Assembly (NCBI GenBank): GCA_902778935.1
Contig: CACYZT010000011.1
Span: 1 to 60,807, forward strand
Direction: 5' to 3'
DNA: 60,807 nucleotides
From: an uncultured Bacteroidales bacterium
GTDB lineage: Bacteria > Bacteroidota > Bacteroidia > Bacteroidales > Paludibacteraceae
Of this stretch, positions 52,106-60,544 are shown in pieces. Both the position numbers and the translations under genes were made by a program. Within the stretch, counting starts at the first letter, position 1, and every line of letters starts with the position of its first letter. The notes under the pieces are model-generated. The model did no database searches. It saw nothing but the letters and a program-made list of their open reading frames with translations, and was not told the origin of the DNA.

Positions 52106-53143
52106 ATGAAACAGTTACTTACATTATTATCTGCAGTGTGCCTTTACGGACTGATGCAGGCGCAGGTATACACCCTTGTCTGGAACGAAGATTTCACGGA
52201 TGGCAGTCTGGACCGCACGGTTTGGAATATAGAGGTGAACGGCGACGGCGGCGGAAACAACGAGTTGCAGTATTACTGCGAGAAAGGTGTGACTGTTGGT
52301 ATCGAGCCGACGACCGGCAAGCACTGTCTTATTTTAACCGCAACTAAAGAAGATTATCAGGGTAAGAAATGCACCTCCGGACGCGTGAACAGCAAGAACA
52401 AGATGTACTACACCTTCGGTCGCATTGACGCACGAATCAAGTTCCCGCGTACCGCTAATGGCCTCTGGCCTGCTTTCTGGCAAATGGGCAATAACTTCGA
52501 CCAGGTCGGCTGGCCTAAATGCGGCGAGACAGACATCATCGAGATGGGACATCAGAATGGCTTCAACGGCAAGCAGGATAGGTTCTTCAACGGCGCGATG
52601 CATGTTGGCAGGGCATGGAATGCCGACTGGTGCGATGCGCAAGAAGCCACTTGGTCCTATTCGCTGCAAGATACATTCCATATCGTCACGCTGATTTGGA
52701 CGCCTTCAACGATTGACATGTATATGGATAAAGACGCACACCCCGAGAACGGAGCCTATTTCCATGCAGATTTGGAACCCAATGAAGACGCGGACTACAA
52801 CCGTCAACTGGTGTTCGGCAAACCGAACTTCGTAATAGCGAACCTGGCAGTCGGAGGTAATTTCCCCGGCATATTCAATATTGATGGTATCACGGCTCTG
52901 AACAACGGACCACAGTCCCTGTATATCGACTGGATTCGTATCTACCAGCGCGGAGATGCAGGCGAGTCGTTTGTATGCCCTTCGGCGTCCGACCCCATAG
53001 AACCGGAAAGAACAGAGAACAACCTCTCCCCGACCCTCCCCTCAAGGAAGGGAGAGAAGGTGCTTCGCAACGGGCAGTTGTTGATCCGCCTTGGAGAGAA
53101 GATGTATGATATAATGGGAAAAGAGGTGACGGTTAAGTATTAA
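52106..53143 (+). CDS. Secreted GH16 beta-glucanase with sorting-like tail
   Basis: A 345-residue enzyme with a signal peptidase I signal (ends LMQAQ, no lipobox). The GH16 domain (20-285) has LVWNEDFTDGSLDRTVWN, NNELQYYCEKG, and catalytic GETDIIEMGHQN. It ends in YIDWIRIYQRG. Then comes a linker with the in-frame inverted-repeat element (NLSPTLPSRKGEK) and the shared tail (KVLRNGQLLIRLGEKMYDIMG). It is the only GH16 here without a lipobox and the only one with the tail. It probably acts free or attached outside the cell. Confidence 0.92.
   Translation: MKQLLTLLSAVCLYGLMQAQVYTLVWNEDFTDGSLDRTVWNIEVNGDGGGNNELQYYCEKGVTVGIEPTTGKHCLILTATKEDYQGKKCTSGRVNSKNKMYYTFGRIDARIKFPRTANGLWPAFWQMGNNFDQVGWPKCGETDIIEMGHQNGFNGKQDRFFNGAMHVGRAWNADWCDAQEATWSYSLQDTFHIVTLIWTPSTIDMYMDKDAHPENGAYFHADLEPNEDADYNRQLVFGKPNFVIANLAVGGNFPGIFNIDGITALNNGPQSLYIDWIRIYQRGDAGESFVCPSASDPIEPERTENNLSPTLPSRKGEKVLRNGQLLIRLGEKMYDIMGKEVTVKY
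53023..53060. repeat. Short inverted-repeat element inside the GH16 coding sequence
   Basis: CTCTCCC (53024-53030) pairs with GGGAGAG (53050-53056). The segment, pyrimidine-rich then purine-rich around CTCAAGGAA, resembles the small CCTCCCC/AAGGGAGG repeats seen across Bacteroidota genomes. Here it is read in frame as a linker. Confidence 0.6.
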
Positions 53144-53148
53144 ATAGT

Positions 53149-54135
53149 ATGAAATCAAAAATGAGAAAGACAATCTTCTGTATTCTGTCAGCGATAGCGG
53201 TCTGTACTCTGTATTCTTGTTCCAAGCCGGAGTGGCAACTCGTTTGGTCGGATGAGTTCGACTCCGAGACGCTGAACACCGCATTTTGGAATGTGGAGGA
53301 CAATGCCCGCGGCGGAGGAAACGCCGAGTTGCAGTACTATGCGCCGAAGAATGTGACGATAGAGCGTCACCCCGTTTCTGGCGAGAGTTGCCTGGTGCTT
53401 AATGCGCAACGCGAAGACTATAAGAATCGTCCCTGTACCTCTGCGCGCCTGAACACGCAGGATAAAGTGACAGTCGAGTACGGCAAGGTCGAAGCACGTA
53501 TCGCCTTCCCGCACACGGCCGATGGACTCTGGCCTGCCTTCTGGATGCTGGGAAACAACCTTGCTACCAACCTTGGTGACAATGACGATATCGACAAACG
53601 GATGGCGGAACTGGAGGCACAAGGTCGTGTCGTGTGGCCCAAATGCGGCGAGATAGACATCTGCGAGATGGGACATCATACCGGCATTGAGAATGGTACA
53701 CAGGACCGCTATTTCAACGGCGCGTGCCATTGGGGCGAGTCGTTCAACAACGGTGCTTATCCTAACGTAGGCGGATTCTACACAGCCGACTATCCCGTGC
53801 AGGGCGATTTCCATTTGTTCACGCTCATCTGGACGGAGGACTCCATCGCTATGTATCTGGACCAAGACCGCTTCCCGAAAGCGGAACCGTATTTCCAGTT
53901 GTCGCTGCGAGGCAAGGACATCAACGAACCGGGGCACTATTTCAACCATCCCTTCTATCTGGTGCTCAACCTCTCCGTCGGCGGCTTCTTCCCTGCTATG
54001 CCTGCGGCAGAGAAATATCCGGAACTGATTACGGCGGACGACCCTTCGTTCCAACGCGTAACGGCCCTGCCTGCAGACGGAACTCCTGTTAAAATGTATG
54101 TAGATTATATTCGAGTATATGAAGCTAAGTATTAA
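53149..54135 (+). CDS. GH16 beta-glucanase lipoprotein
   Basis: A 328-residue lipoprotein (Cys24 in LYSCSK; Cys20 if the second ATG at 53161 is used). Single GH16 domain: LVWSDEFDSETLNTAFWN, NAELQYYAPKN, an insertion near residues 140-165 (LGDNDDIDKRMAELEAQG), catalytic GEIDICEMGHHTG, and YVDYIRVYEAKY at the end. Close in sequence to the preceding GH16, so the two probably arose by duplication. The signal-peptide codons contain one CTGTCAG...CGGTCTGT word (53185-53205). The 3' end overlaps the transporter start by 17 bp. Confidence 0.92.
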   Translation: MKSKMRKTIFCILSAIAVCTLYSCSKPEWQLVWSDEFDSETLNTAFWNVEDNARGGGNAELQYYAPKNVTIERHPVSGESCLVLNAQREDYKNRPCTSARLNTQDKVTVEYGKVEARIAFPHTADGLWPAFWMLGNNLATNLGDNDDIDKRMAELEAQGRVVWPKCGEIDICEMGHHTGIENGTQDRYFNGACHWGESFNNGAYPNVGGFYTADYPVQGDFHLFTLIWTEDSIAMYLDQDRFPKAEPYFQLSLRGKDINEPGHYFNHPFYLVLNLSVGGFFPAMPAAEKYPELITADDPSFQRVTALPADGTPVKMYVDYIRVYEAKY

Positions 54136-55477
54136 AGAGAAATTAGGTTACAGCCTTGGTGACACCGCCTCGCATTTTGTGTGGGACCTGGTGGGTTTCT
54201 GGTTATTGATTTTTTACACCGACATCTATGGTCTTTCGCCGGCTCTGGCAGGCGTAATCATGTTCGTCGGCAGTATATGGGATGCTATCATGGACCCGGT
54301 AGTGGGTATTATCTCCGATCGAACGAACAGCCGTTGGGGTAAGTTCCGTCCGTATCTCTTGTACGGATCTGTGCCGTACGCTATCCTCGCGGTCATGGCC
54401 TTTACCACGCCGGAGTTCGGACTGAACGGTAAGTTCGTCTATGCGCTCATCACCTGCTTGCTGCTCCGTACGGCGTACGCCTTCGTCAACCTGCCCTACT
54501 CTTCCCTGTCGGCAGTCATGACGGATGACAGTAATGAACGCGCAGGACTGAACACCTATCGTTTCATAGCGGCGTACATCGGTCAGTTCATCGTTACCGG
54601 TGCAGCACTCTATCTCGTCAAATGGCTGGGTGCCATCGGCAACAACGGCATGGTCAACCAGGCGCAGGGATACCAATACACGGTCGGCCTGTTCGGCATA
54701 CTCAGTATTGCGTTCTTCCTCATCGCCTTTGTCTCCACCAAAGAGCGGGTACCGCAACCCGAGAAACAGGACACCAATGTGCTCAAGGACTTCAAATATC
54801 TGTTTATGAACAAGGCATGGATAGTGCTGACCTGCGTCGGTATCGTGTCGTTTATCATGTTCGCCATGCAGAATGCCGCTATCGCTTATTATTTCAAATA
54901 CTATATCCACGATGCGGAGAACGTACAGCTGTTCAACGTGCTCGGTACGGTTGCGCTGATAGTGGCATTGCCTGCCTCCAAACCGCTTGCCAAACGATTT
55001 GGCAACAAAACGGTCTATATCATGTCTTCCGTGGTATCGGGTGTGTTCTTTGCGCTCATCTTCGCTGCGGGTGATAACCTGCCGCTGGTCTATACCTTCA
55101 ATATTCTCGCCAAGATGGCGTACGCACCGGCCGTACCGCTGCTGTGGACCATGCTGGCGGATGTAGCCGATTACGGCGAGTGGAAATTCAACCGACGCAC
55201 CACAGGACTTTGTTTCTCGGCATCCGTGCTGGCGCAGAAACTCGGTTGGGCCATCGGAGCCGCAGCTGCCGGATGGATTCTGTCCGTCACCCATTTCATA
55301 GCGAACGCCGATGTGCAGAGCGACTCGGCTATGATGGGTATTCGTCTCTTGGTTAGCGTCATTCCGGGTGTGTTGTATGCTTCCTGCGCACTGGTGATGA
55401 TGTTCTACAACCTCGATAACGCAACGATGGAGCAGATGAAAAATGAACTGGAAGCCCGCCGCGGCAACACCAAATAG
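54119..55477 (+). CDS. GPH-family (MelB-like) sugar:cation symporter
   Basis: A 452-residue, 12-helix transporter. The family signatures are GYSLGDTASHFVWDL near the N-terminus, then DPVVGIISDRTNSRWGKFRP (the MFS loop 2-3 motif in GPH form), FVNLPYSSLSAVM, and AIAYYFKYYI. GPH proteins move glycosides or oligosaccharides with Na+ or H+ across the inner membrane. Between the GH16 enzymes and the phosphorylase, the natural cargo is beta-glucan oligomers imported to the cytosol. Translation overlaps the GH16 stop. Confidence 0.93.
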   Translation: MKLSIKEKLGYSLGDTASHFVWDLVGFWLLIFYTDIYGLSPALAGVIMFVGSIWDAIMDPVVGIISDRTNSRWGKFRPYLLYGSVPYAILAVMAFTTPEFGLNGKFVYALITCLLLRTAYAFVNLPYSSLSAVMTDDSNERAGLNTYRFIAAYIGQFIVTGAALYLVKWLGAIGNNGMVNQAQGYQYTVGLFGILSIAFFLIAFVSTKERVPQPEKQDTNVLKDFKYLFMNKAWIVLTCVGIVSFIMFAMQNAAIAYYFKYYIHDAENVQLFNVLGTVALIVALPASKPLAKRFGNKTVYIMSSVVSGVFFALIFAAGDNLPLVYTFNILAKMAYAPAVPLLWTMLADVADYGEWKFNRRTTGLCFSASVLAQKLGWAIGAAAAGWILSVTHFIANADVQSDSAMMGIRLLVSVIPGVLYASCALVMMFYNLDNATMEQMKNELEARRGNTK

Positions 55478-55510
55478 TACATTGTGAATGGTTAAATAGT
55501 AAATGACTTT

Positions 55511-58510
55511 ATGGTAAACGGACAATTTATATCGATTAACGGCGAGCGTTTCTATGAGATAGCCAATTATGACGAGATGCAACCGTTCTTCATCTCGCTC
55601 GCATCGGATACGGACCTGTGGATGTACCTGGCTTCCACCGGAGGCCTTACCTGCGGCCGGCGTTCGCCTAACGAAGCACTCTTCCCGTATTATACAGATG
55701 ATAAGATAACTGAGAGCTATGAGTTCACCGGCCCCAAGACCGTGATTAAGGTCAAAGGCGAACCGTTCCAAGTGAACGGGGACCTGCTCTGGCGACCCTT
55801 CTCTGCCCAACAGCAGGATGTGTTCGTTCTCTCCCGTAAGATTGCCAAATCGACGGTAGGCAACCAAATCGTCTTTTGTGAAGAGAACCATACCCTCAAA
55901 CTGCGTTTCTCCTATGTCTGGGCACCGGCAGGCAAACACGGATGGGTACGCCGCGCCACGCTGGAGAACTTAGGCAACAGAGCTACGGATGTAGCGATTG
56001 ACGACCGTCTGCAGAACGTGCTGCCGGCTGGGGTGGAACGCAAGACGCAGAACGAATTTTCCACCCTCGTCGATGGATATAAGAAAACCGAACTGGTGCC
56101 CGGCACATCGCTCGCGCTCTTCCGCATGGAGGCTATCCTCGTGGACAGAGCCGAACCATCCGAATCGCTTACATGCAATACCGTTTATTGCCTGGGCCTG
56201 CCGAAAGCCTCGTATGACCAAACGCCCTCGAAAGGTGTGCGTGGTGCTTTTGTCGCCCAAGCTAAACTTCGTTTGCCGGCACGCGGGGCGCAGACGTGGT
56301 ATAACGTCCTCGACGTAAGTCAGGATGCCGTAGCCGTACATGACTTGATTCATTTCATCGCCCTGCCGGACGCTATCGACCGGATAGAAGCGGCCATGAA
56401 ACAATCGACCGAGACGCTCAAGCGCATCGTGGCGCAGAACGACGGCGTGCAGCATACCGGCGATGAGCACAACGATGCTCGCCATTTCGCCAACGTCCTG
56501 TTTAACACCATGCGCGGCGGATACTATCTCACCTATCCGCCTACCTCGCCAACGCAGGACCTGCCGCTCACGTTCGGTCGTCGTCACGGTGACCCTTCAC
56601 GCCCGTGGAACCTGTTCGACATCCGCGTGCAGGACGAGCAGGGCAATCCTGTCGTGGCGTATCAGGGTAACTGGAGGGATATATTCCAGAACTGGGAAGC
56701 GCTCTCCGTTTCCTACCCGCTTTTCATCAATCATATCATCGCCAAGTTCCTCAATGCCACCACCGCAGACGGGTATAATCCCTATCGTATCACGGACAAA
56801 GGTATTGACTGGGAGGTGATTGAACCCGAGAACCCGTGGTCGAACATCGGTTATTGGGGAGACCATCAGATTATCTACTTACTTAAACTGCTGGAACTGA
56901 GTCACGCCCATGACCCTAAGGCACTAACCGAACTGCTGAACCGCCGTATCTACGCGTTCGCTAACGTGCCGTACCGCATCAAGTCGTATGCAGAGATAGT
57001 GGCGGACCCGAAGAACAGTATTTGGTTCGATACCGACTTGCACAACCGTATCATGGCGCTCGTGCCGAAGATGGGTGCTGATGCCAAACTGGTGCTGGAC
57101 GAGCACGGTAAGGTCTATACCACTACCATGGCTGACAAACTGCTCATCACCCTGCTAACCAAACTGTCTAATTTCATTCCTAACGCAGGTATATGGATGA
57201 ATACGCTCCGTCCGGAATGGAACGATGCCAACAATGCCCTTGTCGGTTACGGCGCTTCGATGGTAACGCTCTGTTACATGCGCCGCTATGTCGCTTTCCT
57301 GCAAAACCTCATTAAGACCGACGTGCAAATCGGCGCAGAGACCCTTACCTTCCTGCGTGCTATCCGACATGCGTATATGAACGGAAACCGCAAGCAGTTC
57401 ACGGATATCGTCGGCACAGCGGGAGAGACTTACCGCAATAGCGTCTATGCCGGTCTGAGCGGACAAACGGAGACCTTGGAGAATAGCGAACTGCAGGAGT
57501 TCTGTACCGCTACGCTCCATAAGATTGACGAGTCCATCCGAGCAAACAAACGCGCCGACGGATTGTACGAAGCATACAATCTCATCCGCTTCACGGAGAA
57601 CGATATAGAGATAAGTCATCTCTATCAGATGTTGGAGGGTCAGGTAGCCGTGCTATCGTCCGGATTGCTTACAGCGGAGGAAGCGGCAGACTTGCTGGAT
57701 GCTATGCGTGCGTCTGACCTCTATCGCGAAGACCAACGAAGCTACATGCTCTATCCGAACCGCCAACGCAAAACATTCCTCGAACTCAACAACCTGCCCG
57801 AGGAAGCCAAACAGCTGCCGGTCGTACAGAAATACCTCGGTTCTATTCTCAAGCAGGACTGCGACGGAGGTATTCATTTCGATGCCCGTTACCGCAATGC
57901 CAATGAGTTGCCCGATGAACTCAAAGACCTCTATGAGCAGGTCTTCAACCATCATGCCTTCACCGGTCGAAGCGGTACATTCTACAAATACGAAGGACTC
58001 GGTTGCATCTACTGGCACATGGTTTCCAAACTGCTCCTCGCCGTCGGCGAAGTAATTCAGTCTGTCAGTCCAAAGGACGGTCTGTCTTCTGTCAGTGCAG
58101 CGGTCCTGTCGCGCTTGCGCAATCATTATTTCGCCATCCGCGAAGGACTGGGCAGTCACAAGCAGCCTGCCGAATACGGTTCCTTCCCCTTCGACCCCTA
58201 TTCGCATACACCGTCCATGGCGGGCGTACAGCAACCCGGTATGACCGGACAAGTGAAAGAAGATATCCTCAATCGCTTCTTCGAACTCGGTGTCTCCGTC
58301 CATGACGGACAGATTACCTTCTGCCCCACCATGCTTACCGACAGCGATTTCAAAGACGGCGAACTGCATTTCACCTATTGCGGCACGGAGATTATCTATC
58401 GTCTATCTAAATCAGTCTGTCAGTGCAGCGGTCTGACCTTATCCAAAGAACAGAGCGCCCATATCTTTGCCCGCGACGGACAAATCAAACAACTAATTAT
58501 TGAATTATGA
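55511..58510 (+). CDS. Large clan GH-Q-type phosphorylase, probable beta-1,3-glucan phosphorylase (GH94/GH149/GH161-like)
   Basis: A 999-residue cytoplasmic protein (no signal peptide). The N-terminal 280 residues are a beta-sandwich (FYEIANYDEMQPFFISLASD, GLTCGRRSPNEALFPYYTDD), followed by a helical (alpha/alpha)6-type barrel: YWGDHQIIYLLKLLEL, RPEWNDANNALVGYGASMV with a candidate catalytic Asp near 572, YKYEGLGCIYWHMVSKLLLA and GMTGQVKEDILNRF. The layout and the W-N-D motif resemble GH94-related phosphorylases, and the context (GH16, GH30, transporter) points to beta-1,3-glucan oligomers. Exact family is uncertain. Two CTGTCAG-type DNA words lie in the C-terminal coding part. It overlaps the GH30 start by 4 bp. 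Confidence 0.7.
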   Translation: MVNGQFISINGERFYEIANYDEMQPFFISLASDTDLWMYLASTGGLTCGRRSPNEALFPYYTDDKITESYEFTGPKTVIKVKGEPFQVNGDLLWRPFSAQQQDVFVLSRKIAKSTVGNQIVFCEENHTLKLRFSYVWAPAGKHGWVRRATLENLGNRATDVAIDDRLQNVLPAGVERKTQNEFSTLVDGYKKTELVPGTSLALFRMEAILVDRAEPSESLTCNTVYCLGLPKASYDQTPSKGVRGAFVAQAKLRLPARGAQTWYNVLDVSQDAVAVHDLIHFIALPDAIDRIEAAMKQSTETLKRIVAQNDGVQHTGDEHNDARHFANVLFNTMRGGYYLTYPPTSPTQDLPLTFGRRHGDPSRPWNLFDIRVQDEQGNPVVAYQGNWRDIFQNWEALSVSYPLFINHIIAKFLNATTADGYNPYRITDKGIDWEVIEPENPWSNIGYWGDHQIIYLLKLLELSHAHDPKALTELLNRRIYAFANVPYRIKSYAEIVADPKNSIWFDTDLHNRIMALVPKMGADAKLVLDEHGKVYTTTMADKLLITLLTKLSNFIPNAGIWMNTLRPEWNDANNALVGYGASMVTLCYMRRYVAFLQNLIKTDVQIGAETLTFLRAIRHAYMNGNRKQFTDIVGTAGETYRNSVYAGLSGQTETLENSELQEFCTATLHKIDESIRANKRADGLYEAYNLIRFTENDIEISHLYQMLEGQVAVLSSGLLTAEEAADLLDAMRASDLYREDQRSYMLYPNRQRKTFLELNNLPEEAKQLPVVQKYLGSILKQDCDGGIHFDARYRNANELPDELKDLYEQVFNHHAFTGRSGTFYKYEGLGCIYWHMVSKLLLAVGEVIQSVSPKDGLSSVSAAVLSRLRNHYFAIREGLGSHKQPAEYGSFPFDPYSHTPSMAGVQQPGMTGQVKEDILNRFFELGVSVHDGQITFCPTMLTDSDFKDGELHFTYCGTEIIYRLSKSVCQCSGLTLSKEQSAHIFARDGQIKQLIIEL
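58062..58109 (+). repeat. Two CTGTCAG-type dispersed repeat units inside the phosphorylase gene
   Basis: CTGTCAG-N9-CGGTCTGT (58062-58085) and CTGTCAG-TG-CAG-CGGTCCTGT (58089-58109). The 30 bp at 58057-58086 match 60595-60624 exactly on the opposite strand. A third copy lies at 58417-58435. Confidence 0.8.
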
Positions 58511-60114
58511 ACCGTTCATTCATTCACGCATTCATTCTTTCATGCGTTATCCTGACTGCTTGTACGGCCAAAGTGCCTTCTGCCGATGTATGGTTGCTGG
58601 CAGAGAATGCCGAAACGAAACCCGCACCCGTTCAGTTCCGTAAAGCCCATGTCAGTGGCAACGCTGTGGTCATCGACCTCAACGACCGACGCCAGACGAT
58701 CGACGGGTTCGGCAACTCCATCACCGAGTCGTCCGTGTTCGTCTTAGCCTGCCTCACGCCCGAGAAACGCCATGCCGTACTGGAAGAGATGTACGGCGAG
58801 AACGGCGCTAACTTCTCCGCTTCCCGTACCGTCGTCGGCGCATCGGATTTTGCACTCAAAGGACATTATTCGTTCGATGATGTGGACGGGGACGACGCCT
58901 TGACGCATTTCTCCATGCAGGTTCACAAAGACGGCTTCTCCAAAGCCGAGTACCCGCAGATCAAAGACGAGCAGTACGATATGTGGCAATGTCTGCATGA
59001 GATAGCCGCTATCAAAGACGGACAGAAAGACCACGAGTGGCGTCTGGTCGCTTCACCATGGACGGCACCGGCTTGGATGAAAGATAACAAACAGTTCTTT
59101 GACAAGCTCAACCGCTATGGCGGTGCTTTGCTGCCGGAGTACTACGATGCTTTCGCGCGTTACTACGTCAAATACCTGCAGGCGTATCGCGAGTCCGGCA
59201 TTGAGTTCTGGGCTATCACGCCGGAGAACGAACCAATGGGTAATGACGGCAGCTGGGAGTCGATGCATCTGTCGCCGGCTGCCGAGACGGCACTCATCGG
59301 ACGCTATCTCGGACCGGAGATGGAGAACAACGGCTTTGGCGAAGTGAAGATTCTGGGCTTTGACCAGAATACCTTTGAGGCAGCACCTTATACGGCTGCT
59401 ATCTTCGGCGATTCGCTGGCGAACGCTTATACGGACGGTACGGCGCTGCATTGGTATGGCTCTACCGTCAGCTGCTTCCCCGATGTGCTGGATTCGCTCC
59501 ATGCCGCGCACCCCGACAAACGGCTCATCCATACCGAGGGTTGCGTGGACAACCTGGGACGCGACGGTTGGCCCGGTGTGTCGGATTATGAAGGATACAA
59601 AGAGTGCTGCTGGTTCAATAACGATGCTTTCTGGTGGAACCCCAATGCTACCGACTGGGCATATTCAACACCCTGGTGGCCCGAATGGCATCCTAAATAT
59701 GCGGTTGTTCATCGCTATGCGAGTTATATCATCGATGGCCTGAACCACTGGCTCACCGGCTATATCGACTGGAATGCAGTACTCGATTCAATCGGCGGAC
59801 CGACGCATGTGAACAATAACTGCGGCGCCATGCTTATGGTCGATTATGAGCATGACCATCTCTATTTCACACCCTATTACTATGTGCTCAAGCATTTCAG
59901 CCGCTCCATGCGACCGGGTGATGTGGTATTAGGTGTTACGCAGAGTCCGGATACCGAGCTCCATGTCTGCGCCGTCGAGAAACAGGACGGTTCGTATGCT
60001 GTCAATATCCTCAATACCGGAGCCGAGAAACAGTTCCCGCTCCAGATAGGCGAATATGCCGCAACTATCTCCCTGCCGGCTAACTGCGTAGAAACGCTTA
60101 TCGTCAAACTGTAA
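58507..60114 (+). CDS. GH30-family beta-glycosidase lipoprotein (candidate beta-1,6-glucanase)
   Basis: A 535-residue lipoprotein (Cys19 in ILTAC). GH30: QTIDGFGNSITESSVFVLAC, SASRTVVGASDFAL, ASPWTAPAWMKDN, acid/base Glu in WAITPENEP, nucleophile Glu in RLIHTEGCVD, and a C-terminal beta domain (ALHVCAVEK-like strands ending ETLIVKL). Subfamilies that share a laminarin-type locus usually hydrolyse beta-1,6 branches (GH30_3) or beta-glucosides (GH30_1). It probably debranches the glucan at the cell surface. Last gene of the locus; terminator follows. Confidence 0.9.
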   Translation: MNRSFIHAFILSCVILTACTAKVPSADVWLLAENAETKPAPVQFRKAHVSGNAVVIDLNDRRQTIDGFGNSITESSVFVLACLTPEKRHAVLEEMYGENGANFSASRTVVGASDFALKGHYSFDDVDGDDALTHFSMQVHKDGFSKAEYPQIKDEQYDMWQCLHEIAAIKDGQKDHEWRLVASPWTAPAWMKDNKQFFDKLNRYGGALLPEYYDAFARYYVKYLQAYRESGIEFWAITPENEPMGNDGSWESMHLSPAAETALIGRYLGPEMENNGFGEVKILGFDQNTFEAAPYTAAIFGDSLANAYTDGTALHWYGSTVSCFPDVLDSLHAAHPDKRLIHTEGCVDNLGRDGWPGVSDYEGYKECCWFNNDAFWWNPNATDWAYSTPWWPEWHPKYAVVHRYASYIIDGLNHWLTGYIDWNAVLDSIGGPTHVNNNCGAMLMVDYEHDHLYFTPYYYVLKHFSRSMRPGDVVLGVTQSPDTELHVCAVEKQDGSYAVNILNTGAEKQFPLQIGEYAATISLPANCVETLIVKL

Positions 60115-60144
60115 GAAAAATAAACGCGTCTTTAATAAAAACAG

Positions 60145-60171
60145 AAAAAGCGCACGAAAAATGCGCTTTTT
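60145..60171 (+). terminator. Rho-independent terminator of the glucan locus
   Basis: AAAAAGCGCA (60145-60154), loop CGAAAAA, TGCGCTTTTT (60162-60171). A perfect 10-bp stem with a 3' T-run on the plus strand and a matching T-run on the minus strand, so it could act in both directions. Confidence 0.92.
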
Positions 60172-60198
60172 CCTTTCAACTAATAACCACGGAGGCGA

Positions 60199-60523
60199 TT
60201 AGTCTTGCGACTCATCATATTCTCTGCCACATACCAGCCAGAGGTAGGCGTTCATGGTCTTCTTGCCGTTGGCAAGGTCCTTCTGAGCGAGGAAGTCAAT
60301 CTGGTCCTGGGTGACCTTGGTCAGGTCTTCCTTACGCGCAGCGACCATAGCACGTACGGCTTGGAAGCGCTGACGGATGGATACCTCTTTCGGTTTGAGC
60401 GGAGACGTGCGTTTGTAGCGGTCTGCGTCAAACGAATACACGCGCTGGCAGTTCTCGTTGGAGCTGTTTCATGGCGCCGCTGATGGTCTCGATACCTGCT
60501 GCGCCTACTTTCATAATTGCCAT
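60199..60523 (-). pseudogene. Small conserved-type protein gene with an internal frameshift/deletion
   Basis: From the ATG at 60523 the frame reads MAIMKVGAAGIETISGAMK and then ends at 60428 in unrelated residues. Another frame continues from about 60462 as NSSNENCQRVYSFDADRYKRTSPLKP (described here as residues around the Cys-Gln-Arg-Val-Tyr motif) to 60199, ending YLWLVCGREYDESQD. The two parts look like one protein from which some codons around position 20 were lost. I recall gut Bacteroidales proteins of this kind (basic, with a Y-L-W-x-x-C-G-x-x-Y-D end), but no function. The 80-residue ORF from 60441 could be translated alone. Confidence 0.5.
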
Positions 60524-60544
60524 GGGATGTTCGGCGTTTGCCGA

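Noticed and set aside
54203-55939. A 578-codon open frame antisense to the transporter and phosphorylase
   Set aside because: It spans two well-supported genes on the other strand and its composition (Arg/His-rich) is that of a shadow frame.
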